Source of the DNA: Candidatus Portnoyibacteriota bacterium
GTDB lineage: Bacteria; Patescibacteriota; Minisyncoccia; Portnoybacterales; GWB1-42-6
Direction: 5' to 3'
Assembly: GCA_016208745.1 (NCBI GenBank)
Contig: JACQXN010000005.1
Span: 1 to 46,624, forward strand
Length of the DNA stretch: 46,624 nucleotides
Below the pieces are notes generated by a model. That model made no database searches. It saw only the letters and a list, made by a program, of their open reading frames with translations, and was not told the DNA's origin. Shown in pieces: positions 30,204 to 37,307 of this stretch (positions within the stretch are counted from its first letter, which is position 1; each line of letters starts with the position of its first letter). The translations under genes and the position numbers were made by a program.

Positions 30204-30915
30204 AAATTTTTTGCGACATTTTTCTCCTCCATCCCCCTATCTCCTTATGGTTCCCGCTCAAAAGCACTTTTGGCACTTTCCATTTTTTAAAATTCTCCGG
30301 TCGTGTATATTGTGCGTATTCTAAATACCCTTCTTTGCTATGACTTTCTTCATTCAATGACTCCTTTTTTCCCAAAACTCCCGGGATTAATCGCGAGATA
30401 GAATCTACTAATATCATAGCAGGAATTTCGCCGCCAGTTAAGACAAAGTTACCCACAGAAATCTCCTCATCCGCGATATGTTCTGCTACCCGCTCATCAA
30501 CACCCTCATATCGCCCGCAAATTAAAATCAGCTGGTCGTATTTTGCCAATCTTTTTGCGTCCGCCTGATTAAATTGCTTGCCCTTGGCGGAAAATAAAAC
30601 TACTCGGTTTTTCCCCCTCCTGTCATTCCGGCCTTGAGCCGGAATCCATGTTTTAAGTCTGGATTCCCGCTTTCGCGGGAATGACAAATCGGATATATCC
30701 TTCACGGCTCTGTATATTGGTTCTATCTTAAAAATCATACCGACTCCTCCGCCATATGGCTTATCATCAACCGTTTTATGCTTATCGCTAGCCCAGCGCC
30801 TTAAATCATGCGCTTCAATTTTAATCAGCCTCTTTTTCTGCGCGCGCTTCAAAATGCTCTCATTAAAATAAGAGTTAAAAATTTTGGGGAAAATTGTGAT
30901 GATATCAAATTTCAT
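30193..30915 (-). CDS. trmD: tRNA (guanine-37-N1)-methyltransferase with in-frame repeat insertion
   Basis: 240 residues. FDIITIFPKIFNSYFNESIL, DDKPYGGGVGM, ILICGRYEGVDERV and ISVGNFVLTGGEIPAMILVD (trefoil-knot SAM site) identify TrmD, which makes m1G37 in tRNAs reading CNN/GG-type codons and prevents +1 frameshifts. Between AVKDIS and VVLFSAKGK, residues about 77-99 (LSFPRKRESRLKTWIPAQG plus a few) are not TrmD sequence but a translated 65-bp palindromic repeat (30621-30685) inserted in frame. The C-terminal KISNS comes from the family E repeat. The core motifs are intact, so activity is likely kept. No terminator separates it from rpiB. Confidence 0.93.
   Translation of the reverse strand: MKFDIITIFPKIFNSYFNESILKRAQKKRLIKIEAHDLRRWASDKHKTVDDKPYGGGVGMIFKIEPIYRAVKDISDLSFPRKRESRLKTWIPAQGRNDRRGKNRVVLFSAKGKQFNQADAKRLAKYDQLILICGRYEGVDERVAEHIADEEISVGNFVLTGGEIPAMILVDSISRLIPGVLGKKESLNEESHSKEGYLEYAQYTRPENFKKWKVPKVLLSGNHKEIGGWRRKMSQKISNS
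30621..30685. repeat. Family F palindromic repeat inside trmD
   Basis: TGTCATTCC ... GGAATGACA ends with inner GGCC/GAGCCGG and ATTCCCG-CTTT-CGCGGGAAT hairpins. The same 65-67-bp element lies in miaA (46020-46086) in the other orientation. It resembles the ATTCCCGCGAAAGCGGGAAT repeats known from Neisseria and many metagenome genomes. Confidence 0.88.
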
Positions 30916-30924
30916 GATAGTAAT

Positions 30925-30963
30925 AGAAAAGCCGCGCTACTTAAATTGTAGCACGGCTTTTCT
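30925..30963 (-). terminator. Bidirectional terminator after khpA
   Basis: AGAAAAGCCG-C-GCTAC pairs with GTAGC-A-CGGCTTTTCT. Confidence 0.85.
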
Positions 30964-30986
30964 GAACTGCAATATACTGAAAAGTT

Positions 30987-31319
30987 TTACAGCTGTAATT
31001 CGTCAACCACCTGGTCAACGTTTTTTGGAGCGCTGACAGAAGCGTCTTCTCTACGAGGAACGCGTCCGCCTTCTGGCTCTTCGATTTTGAAATTCACCCG
31101 AGCATTGTGCTTTGCACCAATCACTCTAAGCAAAGTTCTAATCGCCCGAGCAGTGGAGCCCTGTCGGCCGATAACTTGGCCCATATCAGCAGGATTGACT
31201 TTAAGCGTCAAAAGAACGCCCATTTCATCAATCTTGCGGTCAGTGGAAACCTCGTCAGCATGGTCAACAATGCTTTTAATCACATACTCGACAAACTCCT
31301 GATCTACAAATTTAGCCAT
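30987..31319 (-). CDS. khpA: KH-domain RNA-binding protein (KhpA/YlqC family)
   Basis: 110 residues. A type II-like KH domain with the GxxG loop in GQVIGRQGSTARAIRTLL, preceded by YVIKSIVDHADEVSTDR and followed by RVNFKI. The C-terminal 25 residues are a polar tail. KhpA binds RNA and, with KhpB/Jag, affects cell size and division in Gram-positives; it lies between rpsP and trmD in many bacteria, as here. Consensus promoter with about 95 nt of leader containing GTAGCGCTAC; terminator directly after, so it is transcribed alone. Cytoplasmic. Confidence 0.9.
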   Translation of the reverse strand: MAKFVDQEFVEYVIKSIVDHADEVSTDRKIDEMGVLLTLKVNPADMGQVIGRQGSTARAIRTLLRVIGAKHNARVNFKIEEPEGGRVPRREDASVSAPKNVDQVVDELQL

Positions 31320-31418
31320 ATCTTTCTTTGAATCTATTTAATCGTTGCGATATTTTAATCCCATAGTAGCCCGACCGTTTCAAGCTTTTTGACTTGTAGC
31401 GCTACTACCTTGTTGTAT

Positions 31419-31446
31419 ATTATACTCTTTTTAAACTATTAGTCAA
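31419..31446 (-). promoter_or_regulatory. Promoter of khpA
   Basis: Minus strand: TTGACT (31441-31446), 16-nt spacer, TATAAT (31419-31424). Confidence 0.8.
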
Positions 31447-31459
31447 TAATTTGACTTTT

Positions 31460-32914
31460 TTACGGGTTGAGAATCGCTTTTAAATCATTGGCTGCTTTTT
31501 TTAATGTTCCATCTTGATTAGTGATGGCAAGCCCCCCAAAGGGCGGACCAGCGCATTCCATATCGCCCGGACCAGGTTTCCAGCCCCAAAGGTTAAAACC
31601 ATAAGCTTTTGATAAAGCGTGAGAGACTATGGTTGTATCAACTCGCGCCTGATTTGCATCTTGAGCATTACAGCTGGTGGCGCCAAATTCACCAATTATT
31701 AATGGCTTTGCCGGATGAAGGGCTTTGAATCGCGAAGCCCGCAAATCAATTTCGTCTTTAATCTGCTGATCGGTTTTACTCTCAAAGCCATAGGCAACGG
31801 TGCTTAAAAAGTCAAAGGGATTAGGGTTGAGGGTTGGCGACACGCCTCCCGCCCAATTAAGAGTGATTAAAGAATAATCATGATAGCCCATTTTAAATTT
31901 TGACCGTAAATCTGCGGGCAGACGATTTGGCAAAGAGCCAAGCGTTGCGCGTAGCAAATCAGCGATTTCTTTGGCATCTGTATAGGCATTCCAATCACGG
32001 CCAGCGCCTGGTTTTGGCCCGCAAGGCTCTGAATTTTCAGTAAAAAAGAGGACATAAGCCATATCGCCATACGAAGAAATCCGGGTCATAAATTCTTTAG
32101 CATAAGCTTCAAAAGAATTATACATTACAGAATCAGTAATCCATTTACATTTATCTATGCCTTCAGGTTCCCAGCCTTTGCCAAGATAATTTAGCCCGAT
32201 TATCGCTTTCATGTTATTCGCCCTCAATAAATCTAAAACCTTTTTAAGGTCAGAAAAAGATTGTTCGTTATAAATAGGCGGAGTTGCTAGGGGTTGAGGA
32301 TTAAAATTTCTCCAAGCGTTAACCAGCCAAACGGTGTTAAAGCCAGTTGATTTCATTTTTGGCAAAGCGGCCTGTAAATTTAAATAAGATTGCGCCGCAG
32401 TAACGCCAAAATCATACCAGGTAACACTTTTTATATTACTAACTAATGTAGCTGGCGGAGGAGTTGTAGTTCCCTGAATTTTAAACGGACTGTTGCTTGT
32501 ATCATTGCAAGTATTATCAACGCATTTTACATTAACTAAATAATCGCCTGATTTAACGTTTGACGCGACAGCATAAAGAGTAACGCCATCGTTTTGCGTG
32601 TTTTTTTCAACTGTTACAGTCGACTGCCCCAAAGCAGTCGTTGACGGCTTAAGCGAAACATCAACTCGTTTATTGCCGTAGCCCGCTTTAACGCTCCACT
32701 GAATTACATAAGATTTGCCGATATTCCAGGTTTCTCCGCCATTTGGCGAAAGCACGACAATTGGCGGAATGCTCCAATAAAAACCGAAAATCAAAACACC
32801 GCCGCCAACCAACCCAATTAATACAATGCCAATCAATATTCTAACTACTACTTTTTGCTTAGTTGCGGTCATGGTATTTTGTTTATTGCTATTTTCTCCT
32901 TCTATGTTTTCCAT
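31460..32914 (-). CDS. Membrane-anchored glycoside hydrolase (TIM barrel, GH5/cellulase-like)
   Basis: 484 residues. Membrane span at about 24-46, then an Ig-like/Kre9-KNH domain (about 50-147; VLSPNGGETWNIGKSYVIQW) and a Pro/Thr linker. The TIM barrel (about 160-480) has GFNTVWLVNAWRNFN, AYVLFFTENSEP with a likely acid/base Glu (E293) and PLIIGEFGATS with a likely nucleophile Glu (E409), 116 residues apart as in clan GH-A. It should hydrolyse a beta-linked polysaccharide outside the cell, either host or own surface glycan. The family is inferred from the two Glu motifs only. It lies between rpsP and khpA, which normally adjoin, so it is an insertion into the ribosomal cluster. Confidence 0.75.
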   Translation of the reverse strand: MENIEGENSNKQNTMTATKQKVVVRILIGIVLIGLVGGGVLIFGFYWSIPPIVVLSPNGGETWNIGKSYVIQWSVKAGYGNKRVDVSLKPSTTALGQSTVTVEKNTQNDGVTLYAVASNVKSGDYLVNVKCVDNTCNDTSNSPFKIQGTTTPPPATLVSNIKSVTWYDFGVTAAQSYLNLQAALPKMKSTGFNTVWLVNAWRNFNPQPLATPPIYNEQSFSDLKKVLDLLRANNMKAIIGLNYLGKGWEPEGIDKCKWITDSVMYNSFEAYAKEFMTRISSYGDMAYVLFFTENSEPCGPKPGAGRDWNAYTDAKEIADLLRATLGSLPNRLPADLRSKFKMGYHDYSLITLNWAGGVSPTLNPNPFDFLSTVAYGFESKTDQQIKDEIDLRASRFKALHPAKPLIIGEFGATSCNAQDANQARVDTTIVSHALSKAYGFNLWGWKPGPGDMECAGPPFGGLAITNQDGTLKKAANDLKAILNP

Positions 32915-33047
32915 CTTTTTTAAAAAATAACCCGACTCAAAATTGAGCCCGGCTAATTTTTGCTTTTATTTTCTGTTTGTTCATTTAACCTTATTATATC
33001 GCGCCCAGAGATAATATTCTATACAATTTGTGGATAATTATTCGTAA

Positions 33048-33080
33048 CAGAAAACACCCCGCCTTGGGCGGAGTGTCTTT
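33048..33080 (-). terminator. Intrinsic terminator after rpsP
   Basis: ACACTCCGCC-CAA-GGCGGGGTGT, followed by TTTTCTG on the minus strand. Confidence 0.85.
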
Positions 33081-33087
33081 TAAAATC

Positions 33088-33591
33088 TTAACTCTCTTTA
33101 TTGTTTTCTTCTTTTTTTTCTTCTTGCTTAATCTCGCTTGATCCTTCGGGCTTCTCTTCTTTTTGCTTGACCGTTTCTGGCTTGGATTCTTCGGTCTTTA
33201 ATCCTTTCTTATTATCGACGACCTCAGGCTTCTCGTCTGCCTGAGACTCGCTGACCTTCTTTGTTTCTTCCTCTGATTTTTCCGGAGCATCTGATACTTC
33301 TTTTTCCTGCGCGCTGCCCTCTTTTTTCTTTGGCCGCCAGGCTTTAACTTTCTGCCCTTGAATGATCCCTTCGCTCACTAATAAATTATGAATTGTTGGT
33401 GAACATTTAGCTCCCTGTTTTATCCAATGTAAAATTCTTTCCTTGTCAAAGGATTTTTCTTTTAACTTCGGGATATAATAACCAAGCTCCTCCAAAAACT
33501 TGCCTCTTATTGGATTTGAGGCTTCGGTAACAACAATTTTGAAACTTGGATCATTCTTTTTCCCCCTTCTCGTTAATCTGATTATTAACAT
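33088..33591 (-). CDS. rpsP: 30S ribosomal protein bS16 with long charged tail
   Basis: 167 residues. The first about 80 are standard bS16 (MLIIRLTRRGKKNDPSFKIV, GKFLEELGYYIP, RILHWIKQGAKCSPTIHNLL), which stabilises the 5' domain of 16S rRNA. The last about 85 are a low-complexity Glu/Lys/Ser tail with alternating charge, longer than the short tails usual in other bacteria and probably disordered. Typical for CPR. It ends the rpmF-nusB-rnc-rpsP row on the minus strand and has its own terminator. Confidence 0.93.
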   Translation of the reverse strand: MLIIRLTRRGKKNDPSFKIVVTEASNPIRGKFLEELGYYIPKLKEKSFDKERILHWIKQGAKCSPTIHNLLVSEGIIQGQKVKAWRPKKKEGSAQEKEVSDAPEKSEEETKKVSESQADEKPEVVDNKKGLKTEESKPETVKQKEEKPEGSSEIKQEEKKEENNKES

Positions 33592-33652
33592 ATTTTATTC
33601 TTTATTTTCTATATTTATTATTAACTGATGAGCTGACAAACTGATCAACTGA

Positions 33653-34348
33653 TTACCCGTTCCCCCATTCTTTTTTTCTCAAAGCGTTTTCCGCCGCGTG
33701 CTGTTGAGCCTCCTGTTTTGATAAACCGTCTCCTTCAGCCACTAATTCTTCGTCCAAAAAGACTCCAACTCTAAAATGTTTTGCATGATCTGGTCCTGAT
33801 TCAGATAAAACCTCGTAACTTGGGGTAATTCCGACTCTTTCTTGCGCTTCTTCCTGAAATTTGCTTTTAGCGTCGCGATAACTGCCTTCTTCAAGAATTT
33901 CCGGCAAATGAGTCAAAATATTTTTATTGACAAATTTCGTGGCGCTCTCAATCCCTTGATCATAATAAATTGCGCCGATTAATGCTTCCAGCGCGTTAGC
34001 CAAAATATAACTTCTTGCCCGGCCGTTATCTTTGGCCTCTCCGCGGCTAAGCATTACATAATCATTTAAATTAATCTCTGAAGCCACTTCAGCCAACATT
34101 TTCGCATTGACTAAAGCCGCCCGCCAATTAGTTAATTCGCCCTCGGGGTTTGGGTAGTTGCGATAAAGATATTCTGTCACTATTAATTCCAAGACCGCGT
34201 CGCCCAAAAACTCCAGCCGCTCATTTTGACCTATCTCAAAGTCTGGATTTTCATTTAGATAAGAACGGTGGGTTAAGGCTTGCAAAAGCAAATCCTTATT
34301 ATTGAATTTAATACCGATTTTGCCTTCAAGACCCGATAAATCGTTCAT
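33653..34348 (-). CDS. rnc: Ribonuclease III
   Basis: 231 residues from ATG 34348. The frame is open 15 more codons, but those (NIIGNWKLVIGNYQ) are a translated ATTGGAAATTGG repeat. Catalytic box NERLEFLGDAVLELIVTEYL with Glu/Asp metal ligands, the second Asp/Glu pair in ANALEALIGAIYYDQG, and a C-terminal dsRNA-binding domain (AKSKFQEEAQERVGITPSYE, then AEGDGLSKQEAQQHAAENAL). It cleaves double-stranded RNA in rRNA and mRNA processing. The palindromic repeats that fill this chromosome would give hairpins it could cut, once transcribed. Follows nusB. Confidence 0.95.
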   Translation of the reverse strand: MNDLSGLEGKIGIKFNNKDLLLQALTHRSYLNENPDFEIGQNERLEFLGDAVLELIVTEYLYRNYPNPEGELTNWRAALVNAKMLAEVASEINLNDYVMLSRGEAKDNGRARSYILANALEALIGAIYYDQGIESATKFVNKNILTHLPEILEEGSYRDAKSKFQEEAQERVGITPSYEVLSESGPDHAKHFRVGVFLDEELVAEGDGLSKQEAQQHAAENALRKKEWGNG

Positions 34349-34453
34349 CTGATAATTTCCAATTACCAATTTCCAATTTCCAATAATATTCACCCGCCGT
34401 GGCGGACGGACTGGATTAGAAATTAAAAATTAGACATTGTGTATTTTTAAAGA

Positions 34454-34891
34454 TTATTCATCTTTCTGCGGTTCGCCTATCTCGCGATAGACTGTGCCTA
34501 AGACTCCATTAACAAACTTTCCGCTTGATTCGCCGCTGAAATTTTTTGCCAGCTCAATCGCTTCATTAATCGCCACCTTTGGCGGCACTTCATTTCTGTC
34601 GCCAAAAAGCAATTCATAAAGACCCAGCCTTAAAATATTTCTGTCCACTATTGTTATCTGTTCAATCGGCCATTCGGGCGCCGACTTTTCAATAATTTTG
34701 TCTATCTTTGGCAAATTCTCAATTACGCCATTGACTAAACGGGAAATAAAATCTTCCGAATCAAGGCCCGGACCAAATTCTTTTATGTTCTGCCCAACAA
34801 TCTCCTTTATCTTTTTATTATCCCTTCCCAAAAAATCCCACTCATAAAGAGATTGCATGGCAATGGAACGAGAAAGATGTCTATTAGCCAT
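34454..34891 (-). CDS. nusB: Transcription antitermination factor NusB
   Basis: 145 residues from ATG 34891. The upstream open codons ([14 protein letters not shown]) are from an AATTAGAAATT repeat. [47 protein letters not shown] and [27 protein letters not shown] are diagnostic. It forms the boxA-binding complex with S10 in rRNA antitermination. Order bL32-NusB-RNase III is shared with other CPR. Cytoplasmic. Confidence 0.95.
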   Translation of the reverse strand: MANRHLSRSIAMQSLYEWDFLGRDNKKIKEIVGQNIKEFGPGLDSEDFISRLVNGVIENLPKIDKIIEKSAPEWPIEQITIVDRNILRLGLYELLFGDRNEVPPKVAINEAIELAKNFSGESSGKFVNGVLGTVYREIGEPQKDE

Positions 34892-35024
34892 CTTAAAATT
34901 TCTAATTGACCTAATTACACTAATTGCTCTAATCAAATCCCAATAAATATCTAATGTCTAATATTTTAGGATTTAGGAATTGGGATTTATTTAGATTAAT
35001 TAGGTTAATTAGAATAATTAGAAA

Positions 35025-35309
35025 TTATTTTGCGGATAATCTTTCCATATTCAAACTTTCCGCTTCCCCTCTTTGCTCTCTTGCTTCTTCCATTTCTTTT
35101 TCTTTGGCTTTTCTTTCTTTTTTGGTTAATTTTTTCAAAACATCTATTACTTCTCTGCCCTTAAAACTGCCGCAATTTGCGCATAAATGATGCGGCAAAA
35201 CGCTCTGGCCGCATTTTAAGCACACACCTAAAATCTGCTCTTTTAAAGCATGGTGCGAACGCCTTCTATTTCTTCTTGATTTTGTGTGTCGCTGTTTGGG
35301 TAATGGCAT
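35025..35309 (-). CDS. rpmF: 50S ribosomal protein bL32 with C-terminal extension
   Basis: 94 residues; the core is about 60. PLPKQRHTKSRRNRRRSHHA is the signature N-terminus, and C30-x2-C33 ... C43-x2-C46 bind zinc (VCLKCGQSVLPHHLCANCGS). The extension (about 60-94) is a Lys/Glu helix. It lies near the peptidyl-transferase exit on the 50S. Its promoter (35477-35505) is about 170 bp upstream, and the leader contains a dispersed repeat and the ACTATCGCT-type sequence shared with rpmG. Confidence 0.95.
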   Translation of the reverse strand: MPLPKQRHTKSRRNRRRSHHALKEQILGVCLKCGQSVLPHHLCANCGSFKGREVIDVLKKLTKKERKAKEKEMEEAREQRGEAESLNMERLSAK

Positions 35310-35476
35310 ATGCGCTATCGCTAAATTAAAAGTTAAAAATTAAAAGTTTAAAGTTGAATCTAAAACAAAAACGGCACAAATCTTGTGTCATCCTGAATTT
35401 GCTTGCCCCGCTTGGCGGTGGTTTCAGTATCTCGTCTTAGGGACGCTGAAATAAGCCCAGAATGAATGTTAATAAT

Positions 35477-35505
35477 AATATATCAAATAAATTTTAATTT
35501 GGCAA
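35477..35505 (-). promoter_or_regulatory. Promoter of the rpmF-nusB-rnc-rpsP unit
   Basis: Minus strand: TTGCCA (35500-35505), 17-nt spacer, TATATT (35477-35482). Confidence 0.65.
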
Positions 35506-35570
35506 GCTTATGCAGAGATTTAAGAACTGGAAAAACCGCCGGGCTTAATCCCCCACGCTTGTATCATTCC

Positions 35571-35655
35571 TGCTCGATCGTATCAATAATGATACATTAT
35601 ACCAATCGGGCAAAGATGAGATTGGTTTTGCCCGACAACAACAAATTGGTATATC
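35571..35655 (-). other. Inverted repeats downstream of rnhB
   Basis: TGTATCATT/AATGATACA around 35560-35600, and TATACCAAT ... ATTGGTATA enclosing CGGGCAAA/TTTGCCCG at about 35598-35655. Probably the rnhB transcript end; no clean T-run. Confidence 0.45.
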
Positions 35656-35658
35656 GTT

Positions 35659-36405
35659 TTATTTTAACCGAAAGCTTTTGCGATGAATTTTACACGGCCC
35701 GTGTTTTTTTAACGCCTCGCAATGCAAACGCGTGCCATAGCCTTTATGTTTTTCAAAGCCGTATTCGGGGTATTTTTTAGCATATTTTGTCATTAGCCTA
35801 TCGCGCGTGACTTTAGCAATAATTGAAGCCGCCGCGCAGGAGAATATTTTCTCGTCGCCTTTTATTACGGCTTTTTGGTTAATAGATAAATCTTCCAGGA
35901 TGAAATTCCCATCAAGCAATAAAAAATCCGGCTGAACGCTAAGTTTCTCCATCGCTTTTTTCATTGCTAGTTTTGTCGCTTCAAAAATATTTATCCGGTC
36001 AATAATTTTTTCTGAAACCACACCAACCCCCCATTTGATATCGGGGTGACTGGTTAAAAATTCATACCAGATTTCGCGTTGGACTGCGCTTAATTGCTTG
36101 GAGTCACGCAATACCATACACCTCCTCCCCTCAAATGAGGGGAGGGTTGGGGTGGGGTGATGAAAACCATTTTTATCAACACCACCCCTCGATCCCCTCC
36201 TCAACTGAGGAGGGGAGGAAAATTTAAAAATCACCGCCGAAGCAACCACTGGCCCTGCCAACGGTCCCCTGCCAACCTCATCTAAACCAACTACAACCCT
36301 ATAGCCGCGCTTCCAGTAATTCTTTTCTTCATTAAAATTAGGATAATTTTTAATTTTTCCCGCCAGAGGCGGACCAGCCTTTGGCTGGAATTTTTCCTTT
36401 TTCAT
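35659..36405 (-). CDS. rnhB: Ribonuclease HII with in-frame repeat insertion
   Basis: 248 residues against about 200 usual. The catalytic DE motif is in VVVGLDEVGRGPLAGPVVASA, the third Asp in FLLLDGNF and the fourth in CAAASIIAKVTRDR; LRDSKQLS and YGFEKHKGYGT are present, so activity on RNA-DNA hybrids is likely kept. Residues about 62-96 (SSPPQLRRGSRGG ... PTPTLPSFEGRR), between VIFKF and VLRDSKQLS, are the translation of a 104-bp family A palindrome (36119-36222). The N-terminal FQPKAGPPLAGK is another translated palindrome (CCGCCAGAGGCGG and CCAGCCTTTGGCTGG). Confidence 0.93.
   Translation of the reverse strand: MKKEKFQPKAGPPLAGKIKNYPNFNEEKNYWKRGYRVVVGLDEVGRGPLAGPVVASAVIFKFSSPPQLRRGSRGGVDKNGFHHPTPTLPSFEGRRCMVLRDSKQLSAVQREIWYEFLTSHPDIKWGVGVVSEKIIDRINIFEATKLAMKKAMEKLSVQPDFLLLDGNFILEDLSINQKAVIKGDEKIFSCAAASIIAKVTRDRLMTKYAKKYPEYGFEKHKGYGTRLHCEALKKHGPCKIHRKSFRLK
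36119..36222. repeat. Family A palindromic repeat inside rnhB
   Basis: CCTCCTCCCCTCA-AA-TGAGGGGAGG and CCCCTCCTCA-AC-TGAGGAGGGG hairpins joined by GGGGTGGGGTGATGA / TCAACACCACCCC. Same element as 9926-10017 and 43563-43657. Confidence 0.88.
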
Positions 36406-36431
36406 TTTTATATTTTAAATTTTATCACGCC

Positions 36432-36460
36432 TTGTTTGAGATTAGCAATTCGCATATAAT
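36432..36460 (+). promoter_or_regulatory. Promoter giving a leaderless mRNA
   Basis: TTGTTT (36432-36437), 17-nt spacer, TATAAT (36455-36460). The expected RNA start coincides with the ATG at 36468. Confidence 0.7.
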
Positions 36461-36467
36461 AGATCAT

Positions 36468-37076
36468 ATGCTCGAAAACACAACAAAACTAAACCTTAAT
36501 TGGTCAGCGGTTGAAAAAGCTTTGGCCGAAGGAACTTTTTCTGGCTATAAAATCGGGGTTCTGGAAACAGAAAAATTATTTAACGATTTTTTAAACCAGA
36601 AAAAAATACCAGGCCGCAATATTGAAACTAAAATAAAATATGTAAAGGATTTTTTAAGCCGCGCCGAACAATTAAAATATGGCCGGGAAATTTATAAAAA
36701 AATCATCCAGCGGCCAAATTTTGGCTTAAGCCAAGAAGAAACCAAACAAGCTATCGGCGGCTACTGGCAGGCAATGCTTGATTTAGAAGAAGCAATTGTT
36801 ACGCTTTCGGTTTGGGAAAAACTAAAACTTAAATATCAATATTTCTTGGGGCTGGCAGAAAAAAAGATAAAATTAATCGGGCTAATTTTTGCGCTGACTC
36901 TAGTTGTAATTCTATTCTTAAACGACCTTAACGCCGGCAGAAAAACCGCGCTAGCCATCGGCTCTGCCGCGCATTTTTTTGTTTTCAAAATCGGCCCGTG
37001 GATTCTTGGCGCGGCCTTAGTCGTGTCTCTGTTTTGGCTGGGAATGAAGATTTTAAAAAAGAAAAGAGAATTTTAG
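36468..37076 (+). CDS. Hypothetical protein with two C-terminal membrane spans
   Basis: 202 residues from ATG 36468. An earlier in-frame ATG (36381) would overlap the promoter and is rejected. The N-terminal 130 residues are a soluble helical domain (LNWSAVEKALAEGTFSGYKI, then ETEKLFNDFLNQKKIPG) and two spans lie at about 137-155 and 174-197. No family recognised; in layout it recalls small CPR membrane proteins near dnaE. A consensus promoter makes the transcript leaderless, and indeed no Shine-Dalgarno is present. Divergent from rnhB. Confidence 0.7.
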   Translation: MLENTTKLNLNWSAVEKALAEGTFSGYKIGVLETEKLFNDFLNQKKIPGRNIETKIKYVKDFLSRAEQLKYGREIYKKIIQRPNFGLSQEETKQAIGGYWQAMLDLEEAIVTLSVWEKLKLKYQYFLGLAEKKIKLIGLIFALTLVVILFLNDLNAGRKTALAIGSAAHFFVFKIGPWILGAALVVSLFWLGMKILKKKREF

Positions 37077-37117
37077 AATTTAACCTGCGTATAATAAAAA
37101 CCCTGATTTTGCTTTTC

Positions 37118-37294
37118 TCCTTGCATCGAAAAATTTTGTGAGAAAATTGAGATGAGCGAAGCGTAAAAAATTGGCGACGGAGGAGTGAAGCGACGAGTTT
37201 ACGAGACAATTTTTAGCTGAGCGAATCCAATTTTCTCAAAATTTTATCGCTGCAAGTAATCTTTTGGTTACTTTTCTGTTAGCAGAAAAGTAAC
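37118..37294. repeat. Family C long structured repeat, copy 4
   Basis: AAAAATTTTGTGAGAAAATT pairs with AATTTTCTCAAAATTTT; inner AAAAAATTG / CAATTTTT. It ends in hairpin GTTACTTTTCTG-TTAG-CAGAAAAGTAAC, 13 bp before dnaE. The arms differ from copy 3 at paired positions. Confidence 0.88.
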
Positions 37295-37307
37295 CAAATT
37301 TTAATTG

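Noticed and set aside
36381-36467. Upstream start for the membrane-protein gene
   Set aside because: It would place the coding start before the -35/-10 promoter at 36432-36460.
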